Origin: Heterotrichella gracilis
Lineage: Eukaryota; Sar; Xanthophyceae; Tribonematales; Xanthonemataceae
NCBI GenBank assembly: GCA_032358255.1
Contig: JAULBX010022852.1
Span: forward strand, 1 to 64,000
Direction of reading: 5' to 3'
DNA: 64,000 nucleotides
Shown in pieces: positions 34,427 to 44,838 of this stretch. Both the position numbers and the translations under genes were made by a program. Each line of letters starts with the position of its first letter. Within the stretch, counting starts at the first letter, position 1. The notes under the pieces are model-generated. The model worked only from the letters and a program-made list of their open reading frames with translations, ran no database searches and had not been told where the DNA came from.

Positions 34427-37400
34427 TCACCTGGATCTGCTCCTGCTGCGCTGCCTTCTGGGCCTGTGGCAGGGAAACGTCGTCAGTACATGCTAAGCTC
34501 GCATATTTACCTGAATTTCACCCCCAGCCAACGGCCAGGATGCAGGGACCCTTCCGTACACATAATATGGGTAAAATGATGTTATCAGGCATGCTGACCT
34601 GGCTTTAAAGCTGGAAAGCAAATACTTAGTTACTTATCAGGCATGCTGTATATGCTGTATCAACCTCGTCACCGCTATTGGAGACCCATAGATGCGCATG
34701 GCCTGTGCACATTCCCCGGACAGTGACAATTGACGTCTGCCCACGCATCATGCAAACCCGATGGCATGACACCAACCCTTACCTGTCCCTTTCCCTGTCT
34801 CGATGCCGTTCCCGATCCCTGTCCCCTCCCCTCTCACGTTCCCTGTCGCGATCCCGTTCCCGCTCCTTGCCCCTCTCCCGGTCCCTGTCGCCATCCCTGT
34901 CCCTCTCCCGTTCCCTCCCCCTCTCCCTCTCTCTACTGCGACCCCCCTCCCTGTCCCTCTCCGTATCTCCATCCAAGTCCCTCTCCCTTACCCTCCCCTT
35001 TTCCCTCTCTCTGCTACGCCCCTCCTCCCTGTTCCTCTCCCGTTCCCGATCCCTGTTGCGGCCCCCCTCCCTCACCACCTCCACAGGCCGCGCCTGTGGG
35101 GGCGGTGGGGGCAGCGGGGGCGCGTCCCTCTGCCTCAAAATCTCCACCAGCTCCTTATTCTTCTCGTGGAGCTTCACCCAAGACCTGAGGGGGTGGCAAG
35201 AGAAATGACTTGAGGCTGAGGGTTGAGGCTCTGGTAAAGCTTCACAAAAAACTCGAGTGGGAGGCAAGGGAACACCTATCACTTTGGATGATTGCTGCCA
35301 CACCGCAGTCAACCATGAATGGCTGGGAAATGCAAGCTTCAACAACTCCACCAGATCCTTCTTCTCGTGGAGCTTTACCCAAAACCTGAGAAGGGGGTTG
35401 GAACGACCTAATATGGCATGTGAAAAATACTGACCCACCCCATACTGCACCCCCAGCCCTCCCCACCATCCCCATCCCCTTTACCATCTTCATCACCACC
35501 CACCCAGCATCCGTCCATGCAATTCCCTTCCCTCCTCCCTTGCCTCTCCCAACTGTGCCCACCAGAACGTCCTCCCCTACACATGCACCCTTTTCCCTCC
35601 CCTCCCTCCCCACCTGAAATTCCTCCCCTCCCTGTGGTCCTTCAGCCGCGTCTCGTCCCGGTTGATGATCAGGCCAGACAGCGGGCACACCTCCTGCATG
35701 CCAAACTTGTTGGCTTTGTCACCGGCGCGGTGCGCGGCCTCGCGCTCCAGGTGGGTCTTCTTGGCCTGCAAGCATCATTTTTTCATGTCATTATGCATGA
35801 AAAACGAAAAAGAAAGCAGCATTGCCATCAGCAGGTGTGCGGCTCCAGATCAGTCTTATTAGCGTGCATTGATTGGTACCTACTTCAGATTTTAAGGATA
35901 TGAATAAAACCAAATTGTTGGCTTTGTTATCAGCCCGTTGCACGGCATCGCGCTCCAGATGGGTCTTCTGGGACACAGCCTGCACACTTTTTACAAGGAG
36001 GGATTCCAACCCAAGCACCTACGCATACCCACTTCCGGTGTTCCCAACCCACCTTCATGGCATCCGCCTGCGTGGCTGCCAGCTGCGCCCCGTCAATGTC
36101 CCCTTGCTCGCCCAGCTGCTCGCTCTGCGCCAGCAGCTCGCGGATGTGCTCGTTCATCTTGTCGATCTTGAGCTGTGCATGGGAGGAGGAGGAGGGCAGC
36201 AGTCAGCAGCGGGTTGTAAAACGGTTTGGTAGGACCCCGCGGCATGGGCATGGGCATTGTGGTGAGGGTGTTCCAGTGCTTAATTTTCAGTGCGATCACA
36301 GCGGTCCCAAGAAACTACTTAAAGCCAAAGAGGGCGGTTGATGCTTGCAAGGGCATGGTGCTGGAAGTGTTTTGCAGGTAAAACAGAGACACAGCATCTG
36401 TGTCTCTGTAGTTGTGCAAGCAGCAGAATATGTTATTAATACAAGCATACCAGCAGCAAAGCCAGATCCGTAATCAGCCATGCACAAGCAGAAAATGTAT
36501 ACAGTTAAAAATACAGCGATACTAGTATACATATTTGTCTACTCTAAAAATTTCTCTTTGCAGCAGTCACAGTTTTAGGGTATATGTTGTAGGGCCCTGT
36601 GGGGTTCTGGGCCCACCTGGTCATCTGTGGTGATGGTCGGGTCCTCCGTCACTGCCAGCCACTAGTTTAGGGTTTAAATTAGGGTTTTGCACCCACCTGG
36701 TCGTCGGTGGTGATGGGCGGGTTCTCCGTCACCGCAAGCCGCTCAGAGTTCCTCTGGATGCGCTTCTGCAGGTCATCCACCATCCTGTCCAACCACCGCT
36801 TGAGGTCCCGCTCGTACCCGTAGCGCGCCTTGTCGGCGTCCGGGAGGGCCTCCCAGTCGGCCTTGCACTCGTCGTCGTGGTCAAAGGGGCAGGGCCCGTA
36901 GTCGTTCTTGGTGCGCTCAAACTCCTGGTAGGGGCAGAAGCCGCACAGGTGGTGCTTACACACGGCCTCCTCGGTGAAGCTGCGCCTTTTTCTGGGGGCC
37001 AGGGTGGAAATCAAAGGTAAGTACATAAGGGAATCATATAATTATAATTATAAATATTACACACCGCCTCCTCGGTGAAGCTGCGCCGCTTCCTGCAGGC
37101 CAGGGTGGACATCAAAGGTAAGTACATAAGGGATTTATATAATTATCATGCAAATAATGAAAATTGCATGCACACCGCCTCCTCCGTGAAGCTGCGCCGC
37201 TTCCTGGGAGGGGTGGGTGGTGGCGTGGGGATTGTGGGTGGTGTGATGGGGTTGTGCGGGGTGACTTATGTGCAGTGGGACAGGCATGGGAAAGGTTTAT
37301 CTATGGCAGACGCCCAGGTGGTGTCTGCTCCCGTCTCCTGTAATGTGATGCTGCGCCTTTTCCTGGGGTGCACGTCGGGAGGGTGGACGGTGGGGTGCGG

Positions 37401-37756
37401 TTGTGACGGCGGTATTTGGGCCAACCACAGGCCGTGGGGCAGCTTGGGGAAGGAGTGTTGCAAGGGTTGTGAGGCTCAAAGGTTGCGCCATAGCTGGTAC
37501 CATGTCCACCGCAGGGAGGTACAGGAGGGGCAGGTGGCAGGCGTGGTTGCACAAGGTCCTTTGGTTGAGGGAAGGGGTTTGGCAAGGTTGTGCGGCTAAT
37601 GAACGCGCCAGAGAATGGGTAGCGCGTTGAGTTGGTGGCTGGTACCAGTCCACCCCTAGTGAGTGTGGGTCCTTACTTGGGCTTGGCCTTCTCTTCGGGA
37701 GGGAGGTCCCTGTCCGCTCCCATCAGCTCATCCAGCATGGCTCGCATCTCGTTCAT
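34427..37756 (-). CDS. LUC7L: LUC7-like U1 snRNP protein with RE/RS tail
   Basis: Six exons in transcription order: 37756-37677, 36991-36697, 36172-36053, 35765-35614, 35184-34783, 34463-34427 (1086 nt, 361 residues). LUC7 proteins sit in U1 snRNP and influence 5' splice site choice. The N-terminus MLDELMGADRDLPPEE precedes zinc finger 1 (VCKHHLCGFCPYQEF then CPFDHD), a coiled coil (NEHIRELLAQSEQLGEQGDIDGAQL), and a second zinc finger region (MQEVCPLSGL, RLKDHREGRNF). The tail is arginine-rich with Asp/Glu, and a 37-base last exon adds PRRQRSRSRSR before TGA; without splicing the frame ends at TAA inside the donor at 34782. Exons 2, 4 and 5 have duplicated edges in the flanking introns. It is divergent from the ALDH gene. 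The second finger is weaker than the human one. Confidence 0.87.
35225..35400 (-). repeat. Copies of LUC7 exon 5 start in intron 4
   Basis: The exon start and acceptor region (TTCTTCTCGTGGAGCTTTAC... CCTGAG on the plus strand, true copy 35157-35190) recurs closely at about 35358-35393 and in degraded form at about 35230-35260 (GGTAAAGCTTCACAAAAAAC). The farther copy still encodes KLHEKKDLVELL-like residues on the minus strand. Confidence 0.75.
35905..35975 (-). repeat. Copy of LUC7 exon 4 start in intron 3
   Basis: The minus strand reads QKTHLERDAVQRADNKAN, against KKTHLEREAAHRAGDKAN at the start of the true exon at 35765. About 70 bases are shared, including a plausible CAG before the copy. 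The reading then diverges. Confidence 0.8.
36612..36665 (-). repeat. Copy of LUC7 exon 2 end in intron 2
   Basis: CCCACCTGGTCATCTGTGGT and onward copies the last 45-50 bases of exon 2 with its donor (true copy from 36692), 80 bases downstream in transcription. TTTAGGGTTT separates the two. Confidence 0.8.
37062..37370 (-). repeat. Copies of LUC7 exon 2 start in intron 1
   Basis: The motif GCCTCCTCGGTGAAGCTGCG at 36965 recurs at 37066 and 37177, and its core CTGCGCCTTTTCCTGGGG at 37351. The first copy also repeats the flanking intron (AAAGGTAAGTACATAAGGGA) and ends in CTGCAG, giving a usable acceptor and KKRRSFTEE in the right phase on the minus strand. Spacings are about 101 and 111 bases. 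Confidence 0.85.
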
Positions 37757-38500
37757 CTTAGCTGGTGTGGGGGCCCGCAAGGCTGGTCTCCTTGGCGGTG
37801 TTTTGCAACTGACTAACCCTGGCTTGTGATCAGTGCCTCGTCGCGCTCGTTTAAAAAAACTCCGTGTGCGCTGGCGTGTTGGCACAGTCAAGTGCAGAGG
37901 TTGGTGTGACCTATTGCATCTAGTTGGCACCGCATTAGTTCTCAGCGCCGCTTACACTATGCATCCTAGTCCTTGCGCAATGCATGCATATTGAGTGCGC
38001 CCACCACCTTTCGCATGCATCGCGTGTGTGCAAAAATGGTGTTGATGCCGTTCGATAGCTTGCGAAAACGTGTATGGTTACAACATTGAGCCGTCATTAC
38101 GGAACGTGGCGTTTAAAGGAGGAAGATAAGGGGTCGTGTGGAACTCGGCCCAGCAGGCACTGTGGCCCATGAATGTGGGCAGTGGAATCGTCCGACTCAG
38201 TCGGCGACTGCCTCTTCTTTGCAACACGCAAACAGCATCAGTGATACAGTTTGTTTCTTCCAAACCCTACTAGGTCGTCGGGACCTTCCTGCTTTTCCGT
38301 TTCTACCGGAACACTGGTGGCATGCCCGGGTGATGAGGCATGCATTGCACGTCAATGTTGCATTGCCTTCGCATCTTGTTGAACGCTGTGGTTGCACAGG
38401 AAAGACCATACCATATATAGGTGTAGTTCATGTTTGAGTGAAATATTTCCAATAGCAGAGTACACCGATCACTTCTCTCCCCTGCACCCATCAAGGAGCA
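37757..38500. promoter_or_regulatory. Region between divergent LUC7 and ALDH starts
   Basis: About 745 bases between head-to-head start codons. TATATA at 38414-38419, roughly 85 bases before the ALDH start codon, is a possible TATA element. GCATGCATATT occurs near 37981. Function is inferred from position. Confidence 0.35.
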
Positions 38501-41500
38501 ATGTGCAACTGGCAGTCAACCATGATAGGGCTCGGCATCGACCGGGTCCTGCCCCTGATGCTGGTTCCGGCGGCCGTGTTCAGCGTGCTGTGGTTGGTGT
38601 ATTGGGTACTGCTGGGGCAGCGTGTGCCCACCATCACAGTACTGTTTAGTGAGGGTGAGCATGTCCCCCCAATATGGTTAGCTCTTGTCTGCTGTGCAGC
38701 TATTGGGCTCCTGGCTCCAGCAGTTAACGTTCTATGTTTTCAGGCGATGAAGACGCTGAACAATATGACCCTGCCAGCAAAGCGCCAGCCGGGAAGATTC
38801 CCTGCTACAACCCGGGCAACAAGAAGTTCCTGGGCTATGTTCCAGCCATGACAGCAGATGAGGCAAGCAAAGGGTCGCTTTTCCACTCTAATGATCTCCT
38901 TGATTGTGCGGAATTCTCGGCCCAATAGCCACTAAGTGGTTGACAACTTGTGCTGCGGTCGCAGGTTAAGGAGCGCATCAGGAAAGCCTCTTTGGCAGCC
39001 GAGGTAGGGAGGCAGCCCCAGTGCATGTTATGCAACAGTTGCAACAACGCCATGTCACGTTGCACGGGGCGAAGGTGTTGGGCACTGCATTCCTATCATT
39101 TAATCATACCTTATTGACAAAAGGTGGTTTTGAGCACCTTGACTTCTTGCGGCACCAAGAACGCCGCAGTATGTGGTGCCACCGGGCCACCGTGGGAAGG
39201 AAACATATTTGTGCTTGTGCAGCAATGGAAGCATTCCAAATTCAGCCAGAGGAAGCTCCTACTCAAGGTCATTGCCAAGTTCATCGTCAACAACCAGGAG
39301 GATATCTGCAGGTACCCGCGTGTACCGCCAGCCTTTTTTGGCACATACTGTATCCCCCTCAACACTGCAGAATAACCAGCATGCTGCAAGGAAACATGTG
39401 TACCTTGAGCATGGATTGCAAAACATATCGCTGCGCAGAGGGCAGCACATACAGACTCCTGCAGGGCCTCAGCAATCTGTGAACCCTAAACCCTAAACCC
39501 TAAAAGACACTGCCCTCTGAGCACAACACACTGACTCGTGCAGGGCCTCAGCGATTGATTCCGGTAAGCCGGTTGTGGACGCAGCGTTTGGCGAGGTGAT
39601 TGTGACGTGCGAGAAGCTTTGGTGGCTCATCCGTGAGGGCGAGCAGTACCTGCAAACAGAGTACAGGTCTGCCGGACTCATGGTACGTGCCGGGTCCTCA
39701 CAACACATGACATGGAAAGGCATTTTATAATTTATACAATACTCACAATTTTTCCAGAAATCAATGGTTCAAAAACAATAAAGCTGTTACGTTCCATGCG
39801 GACATACAACGAGTCAATAAATCATTATATCTATGTCTTGGGCCAAGGCAGTGATCAGTCTGTTCACTTGATCATGTCACCAGCTCAACACAAGCTGTAC
39901 TGGTCACGTGCCGTAGAGCTGCGCACATCCCTGGGTAGCAAAGCGTGGTGATTGTTTCTCGGACGCGCAGAAGGTCCTTTTGGTAGCTTATCTAGACCAT
40001 GCCCCCCATCGCTGTCCCCTACCAAAGGGACCTCCTTTGATCCCGCCAGACAATTGCTACCCTCTGTTACCTGGTGATGTGTGTGGCAGTACGCCGCATG
40101 TCCAGCACAGCTTGTGTTGGTATGGCGACTTGATTAACTTTTGGCCTCTTGGGTCCATGTCATTCCCATGGGAGGAATTTTGCTCAGGAATATGCATCAA
40201 ATGCAAATGAAATCCTTCCACTTTTGGCAAGTAGCACCTCATTTGTACCTCTGTTCAGCTATTCACACGCTCACCCTGTCATCATCGATGGTGCTAATGG
40301 GCACCCGTTGGCCGCAGATGATGTACAAGGCGCCTCGAGTGGAGTACCACCCCCTGGGAGTGGTACGTGCTTACTGCGTGTGCCCCCGGCTCTGATTTAT
40401 TCCTGCATGCCTGTACCCCTGCATGTGGCAGGGGGGATTGCTGTGCGCATCTCACTGAGGCTTGGAGACCTCTCCTTCCTTGAATGCCCGATGATGGCAT
40501 TCGCATCGCTGCGGCTGACATCTTTTTGACGCATAAAGTCACAAGGGCTTTTTACATCAGTGTATCTGTTTTCGTGTGTATCTTTTCGTGGGCGCCTCGC
40601 CATGCTGCTGATTTGTTCGTAGATTCCAAACGCGCGGTGCATTCTTTGCGCAGGTTGGCGCCATCGTGCCCTGGAACTACCCCTTCCACAACATCTTCAA
40701 CCCCCTCAGCGCCGCGGTGTTTGCTGGCAACGCCATCGTCATCAAGGTGGGGGCCGCGATGAAGTGCACTGTGGCGCTGCACTGCCAGTAGCACACGGAT
40801 GGTGGCGAAGAATGCAGGGGGGGTTGTTGCAGCGGCGGCAAATGGCGCTGTGTATTCTAGGTGTACACCACGCTGATTGCGGCGTTCATGCTCTTCAAAT
40901 TCCACCAAGGCTTGTGTTGCGGTAGTCCCATTTATTTATGTAACAGGATTGAGGGAAAAGGAAAGTGGACACATTGATCCCTTACATGCACAGCCTTGAA
41001 GTATCTACGAATCCTTTTATCCATGCCACCCAAGGGCATTACAGCTTGACCCCATACATACCCAGCCACGCAACACCCTCCCCTCGCAGGTGTCAGAGCA
41101 CGCCTCCTGGTCCGCCACCTACTACGAGCAAATCATCAAGGCGGCGCTGGCGGCAGCAGGTGCGCGGCTTTAGGGTGTAATGTTTATGGTCCTGGTGCGC
41201 GGCTGTAGGGTGTCGATTTTAGGGTTTGGATGCGCTGCACAGCAGGGAATTCTAGTGCTGATGCTGGATGCAACATGGTATATATTCATGGACCACTGTG
41301 GCTAGGCGCTGTGCTGTGTGCACATACTATGAACGCATCATGCTGGGCAGCGTTGTGGTGTGGTTACTGTTAATCATCATTACGTCTAGTAACGGGAACA
41401 AAATTCAATCCAGACGGACCCCCACACTTCCCCCTAGGTGCCCCTCTTAACCTGGTGCAAATCATCCATGCTACGGCGAGGCGGGCCAGGCGCTAATCAA

Positions 41501-43562
41501 TTGCGGCGTGGCCAAGGTCACGTCTGTACTGCCCATGACCCACACCCGCGCCACACGCATTCAGCACCAATCTCTTGACAACTGCAAAACAGATTCACTG
41601 AAAAAAACCCTTTTCCCCTTCCCCCCAGGTGCCCCCCTTGACCTGGTCCAGATCATCCACGGCTATGGCGAGGCGGGCCAGGCGCTGGTCAACGGCGGGG
41701 TGGCCAAGGTCACGTTTGTTGGCTCCACGGCTGTCGGACGCAAGGTGCTGGAGGCTGCTGCTGTCACCCTCACGCCTGTGGTGCTTGAGCTGGGTGGCAA
41801 GGACCCCTTCATAGTGCTGGATGACGCGGACCTAAACCTGGTGAGGGGGAGGTGGAGTGGGTGGAAATGCCGCCAGGGTGAGTTGCAAACGGGTTGAGAA
41901 TGCGGAGGTTATGGTATATTGTTGTTTAGAAGGGGCTGTGCTGCGCTACTGCCTGTGCTTGCTCGTTGAGTCGCCACAGTGTGTTGCAAAAGGAGCACCA
42001 ATGCATTTCCTTTTCCTTGCAAATCTGCATCCGATGGGTTGGGAAAGTAGAGGGGAAAGTACTCCCACAGTAGGGTGAAGTCACCTTGTTTGGACTGCAC
42101 CGCGGCTCATCTCCATCGCGGTGCACACCACCCACAGTCCATAAAACACTCATCTCATATACATGAATATAATGGGTTTCCTCCTCCCTGGCAGGTGGTC
42201 CCCACCGCCCTGCGCGGCACCTACCAGGGCGCCGGCCAGAACTGCATGGGCGCGGAGCGCTTCCTGGTGCAGGCCAAGCTGCATGATGCATTTGTGGCGC
42301 AGGCGCTGGCCACCACGCGGCGCATGCGCCAGGGCGCGGGCTCCTCCCGGTCTGTGGTGGACATGGGGGCCTTGTGCATGCCCGGCCAGGTGGCGAAGCT
42401 GCAGGCGCTGGTGGAGGACGCGGTGGCCAAAGGGGCAACGGTGGGGATTGGCAGGGCGCACATGGGGTTTTGGTGTCGTGAAGTGACATGTATATTTTGT
42501 TGGCCTTCAGGGTCATGTGTATACGTGGTGGTCAAGGGGATGCAATACACACATGGAGCTATGGTTGTTGTTAACGTCATGTCGTTGTTCATTGGGTTTA
42601 TTCGCATGCATGGCCAGTCTTTTATGTATATATGTATATGGTCAAGATACAATATTTCATAATGAAATGATTCAGATTACTGGTGCCGCTTCTGCATGGT
42701 CCGACAATGCGCGGCGCCCCTCTCCATTGCTAACCACTCCACCCCCCACCCCACCCCCCACAGCTGCTGGTGGGTGGCAACCCAGACCCCTCCAGCCCCG
42801 GCCAGTTCTACCCCCCCACCATCCTCACCGGCGTCAGCAACACCATGCGCATCTGGCAGGAGGAGGTGTTTGGCCCCATCATGTGCATCACCTGCTTTGA
42901 CACCGACCAGCAGGCGGTGGCGCTGGCCAACGACTGCCCCTTTGGACTGGGGTCGAGCGTGTTCTCGGGGAGCAAAAGGAGGGCCAATGCGGTGGCGCAG
43001 CAGCTCAAGGTGGGTTGTAGGGTTTAGGGTTCGGGGTTGAGCGTATTGATGGGCGGCAAGAGGACGGCGAACGCTGCGGTGTTGCGGCTCAAGAATATCT
43101 ATATGGGTACATGATAACTATTTTCGACATGACTGATATTGGCAAGAAATTTCTGTACAAAAACTTCCAATAAATTTCCCTGTACATTGCCTTTTAATGA
43201 GCTTTTCTTCCTGTGGATTGTTGCAGGCTGGTGCCACCTCCATCAACGACTTTGGCGCCACCTACATGTGCCAGTCGCTGCCCTTTGGAGGGGTCAAGGA
43301 GAGCGGCTTCGACCGCTTCGCGGGCATCGAGGGCCTGCGGGGCATGTGCCTCCCCAAGGCGGTGTGCGAGGACCGCCTGTTCTTCAAAACCGCCATCCCC
43401 CCCCTGCTCCAGTACCCCGTCAGCGACAAGGCCTTTGCGTTTGTGTCCGCCCTGGTGGCCATGTTTTACTCCCCTGGGTGGCTGGGGAATGCCAAGGGGC
43501 TGGTCAGGCTGCTCAAGGTGATGGTGCTGCCGGCCAAGAAGGGGGGTGAGAAGCAGCATTGA
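38501..43562 (+). CDS. ALDH22A1: ALDH22-type aldehyde dehydrogenase, membrane-anchored
   Basis: Twelve exons keep phase: 38501-38654, 38744-38862, 38965-39003, 39223-39311, 39544-39682, 40318-40362, 40654-40746, 41090-41159, 41629-41840, 42195-42440, 42764-43009, 43227-43562 (1788 nt, 595 residues; the Arabidopsis protein is about 596). It oxidises aldehydes with NAD(P)+. An N-terminal hydrophobic helix (about 15-38) matches the anchor of plant ALDH22A1. Signature strings: [45 protein letters not shown] with the general base Glu, [10 protein letters not shown] with catalytic Cys337, [31 protein letters not shown] and [12 protein letters not shown]. The intron after exon 2 is GC-AG (GAG|GCAAGC). 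Several introns and the 3' flank hold exon-edge duplicates. Physiological substrate is unknown. Confidence 0.95.
39459..39505 (+). repeat. Copy of ALDH exon 5 start plus telomere-like run
   Basis: CTCCTGCAGGGCCTCAGCAA at 39459 copies the acceptor and first bases of exon 5 (CTCGTGCAGGGCCTCAGCGA at 39535). Immediately after it is CCCTAAACCCTAAACCCT (39484-39501), the longest telomere-like run in the window. The offset is about 76 bases. Confidence 0.75.
41438..41530 (+). repeat. Decayed copy of ALDH exon 9 start
   Basis: After CCCCTAG at 41437 the sequence GTGCCCCTCTTAACCTGGTG and onward to GTGGCCAAGGTCACG copies the first 90 bases of exon 9 (true start 41629), offset 191 bases. A one-base loss shifts the frame within the copy. 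A fainter copy of exon 8 (ACATACTATGAACGCATCAT against ACCTACTACGAGCAAATCAT) lies at about 41321-41340. Confidence 0.8.
43030..43095 (+). repeat. Copy of ALDH exon 11 end in intron 11
   Basis: GGGGTTGAGCGTATTGATGG and onward to GGCGGCTCAAG-like sequence at 43091 resembles the last 65 bases of exon 11 (ending at 43009) with many changes. GTAGGGTTTAGGGTTCGGGG links exon and copy. Confidence 0.65.
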
Positions 43563-43780
43563 GTGAAGGGGGGTAGAAGGAGCATGGGTGGAGGGGGGTG
43601 CTGCCGGCCAAGAAGGGGAGTGAGAAGCAGCATTGAGGGGGTGCTGCCGGCCAGGAAGGGGGGTGAGAAGCAGCATTGATTGAACAGCGGTGCTGTCAGT
43701 CAGGAAGGGGAGTGATATTGTCACTCTAAGCAGCGTTGAGGGGGGTGCTGCCAGCCAAGAAGAGGGATTGAGTGAAGGGG
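43563..43780 (+). repeat. Repeated ALDH stop-codon region in 3' flank
   Basis: The coding end GTGCTGCCGGCCAAGAAGGG through GAGAAGCAGCATTGA is followed by about four variants: 43598-43635, 43640-43680, 43690-43740 and 43745-43775. Each keeps GTGCTG(C/T)C(G/A)G(C/T)CA(A/G)GAAG, and most keep the stop-like TTGA. They lie downstream of the stop and do not alter the protein. Confidence 0.8.
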
Positions 43781-44838
43781 GGGTGACAGACTCGAGTGAT
43801 TTTGGGCTGCAGGTAGCCAGCTGCCTGGGCCATGGCCTGACGAGAAGGACTTTTGCGGGGAGTGGTTTTGGGAGTCTGGTGATTATAGCCGGTGACATGA
43901 ACAGACACCGAGTGCAGTGCGTTCAAAAGCGGCAGTAGCACATTGGCATGCCCCCTTGCATGGCCCCGATGCAGTTCTTTGTGATGTTTTGGGGAGCTAT
44001 GTTGCTAGCAGCTGAAGTTTTGGCAACTCCCAAGGAGGGCAAAGAATTTTGGTCCATTGCTGAGTGCCAATAGTTCAATTGAATACCTGTGAGCGCAGTG
44101 AGTACTGCTGTGCAATGGTTGTGAAACCTAGTGCTTTATTTTATGACAATTTATTCCTGGGAATGGTTTGATGCTCTTTAATCCTGGAATGCTGTGGCTT
44201 GGAGAAGTTTTTAGTGACTTGCTGTGGGTTGGGCTGCGTATGAGCCTGCGCAGCCATGCCCTTGTACTCGCACCAAGCCCATCAAGTGGAAATTGTAACA
44301 ACTTATAGCAATTAGTACCCAATGTGGGTAACAATGGGTAACCCACCGCCTAACTTGCCAAGCTGCTGGGTGTTAGCAAGCTGGGGGATCATTGGCAGCA
44401 AGGGGAATGTCATACTGCGAAACACAACATATCAAGATTCTGTCTACATCTGTCTCCATCTTTGAAGTAGTGAGGGTGTAGTTATTAATAGCTAAGTAAT
44501 GGCTGTACTTAAGCACTTTTTTTTGCTCGCATCATCCCTATCTGTTTAGCTCACTGTGCAAAACACACTTCCAAACGTGCCAAGAGTCTCGGGTTGAACT
44601 ACAAGTATCTTCAGCTCTGGTTTTCAACAGGAACGGCGAAGCAGTAGATCGTTCGTTCCAGCAAAGCTTTTTTGGTTACCAACTAGAGCTGAGGTGGGTG
44701 GCGGCAGCAGGGCCGCACCTATGCCACATGCATGCATGCATGCAAATGCGACACTTGATGTACAAGGCGGTTGAAACTCATGGTTGGTCTCTTTTATTGC
44801 AGGCCTGCTTAGCACCCCCTCAACAACCAGCAGGAACC
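43781..44838. other. Intergenic region before F-box array
   Basis: TGTAA in AATTGTAACAAC near 44295 could end the ALDH transcript. TGCATGCATGCATGC lies at about 44730. A TTATTGCAG acceptor near 44802 may splice a 5' untranslated exon to the first F-box gene. No other gene is supported. Confidence 0.35.

Noticed and set aside
34678-35213. Long Ser/Leu/Pro-rich plus-strand frames
   Set aside because: They are the reverse complement of the arginine/glutamate-rich LUC7 tail on the minus strand.
39484-39501. A true telomere or chromosome end
   Set aside because: Only about two and a half CCCTAAA units, inside an intron of a conserved gene with coding sequence on both sides.
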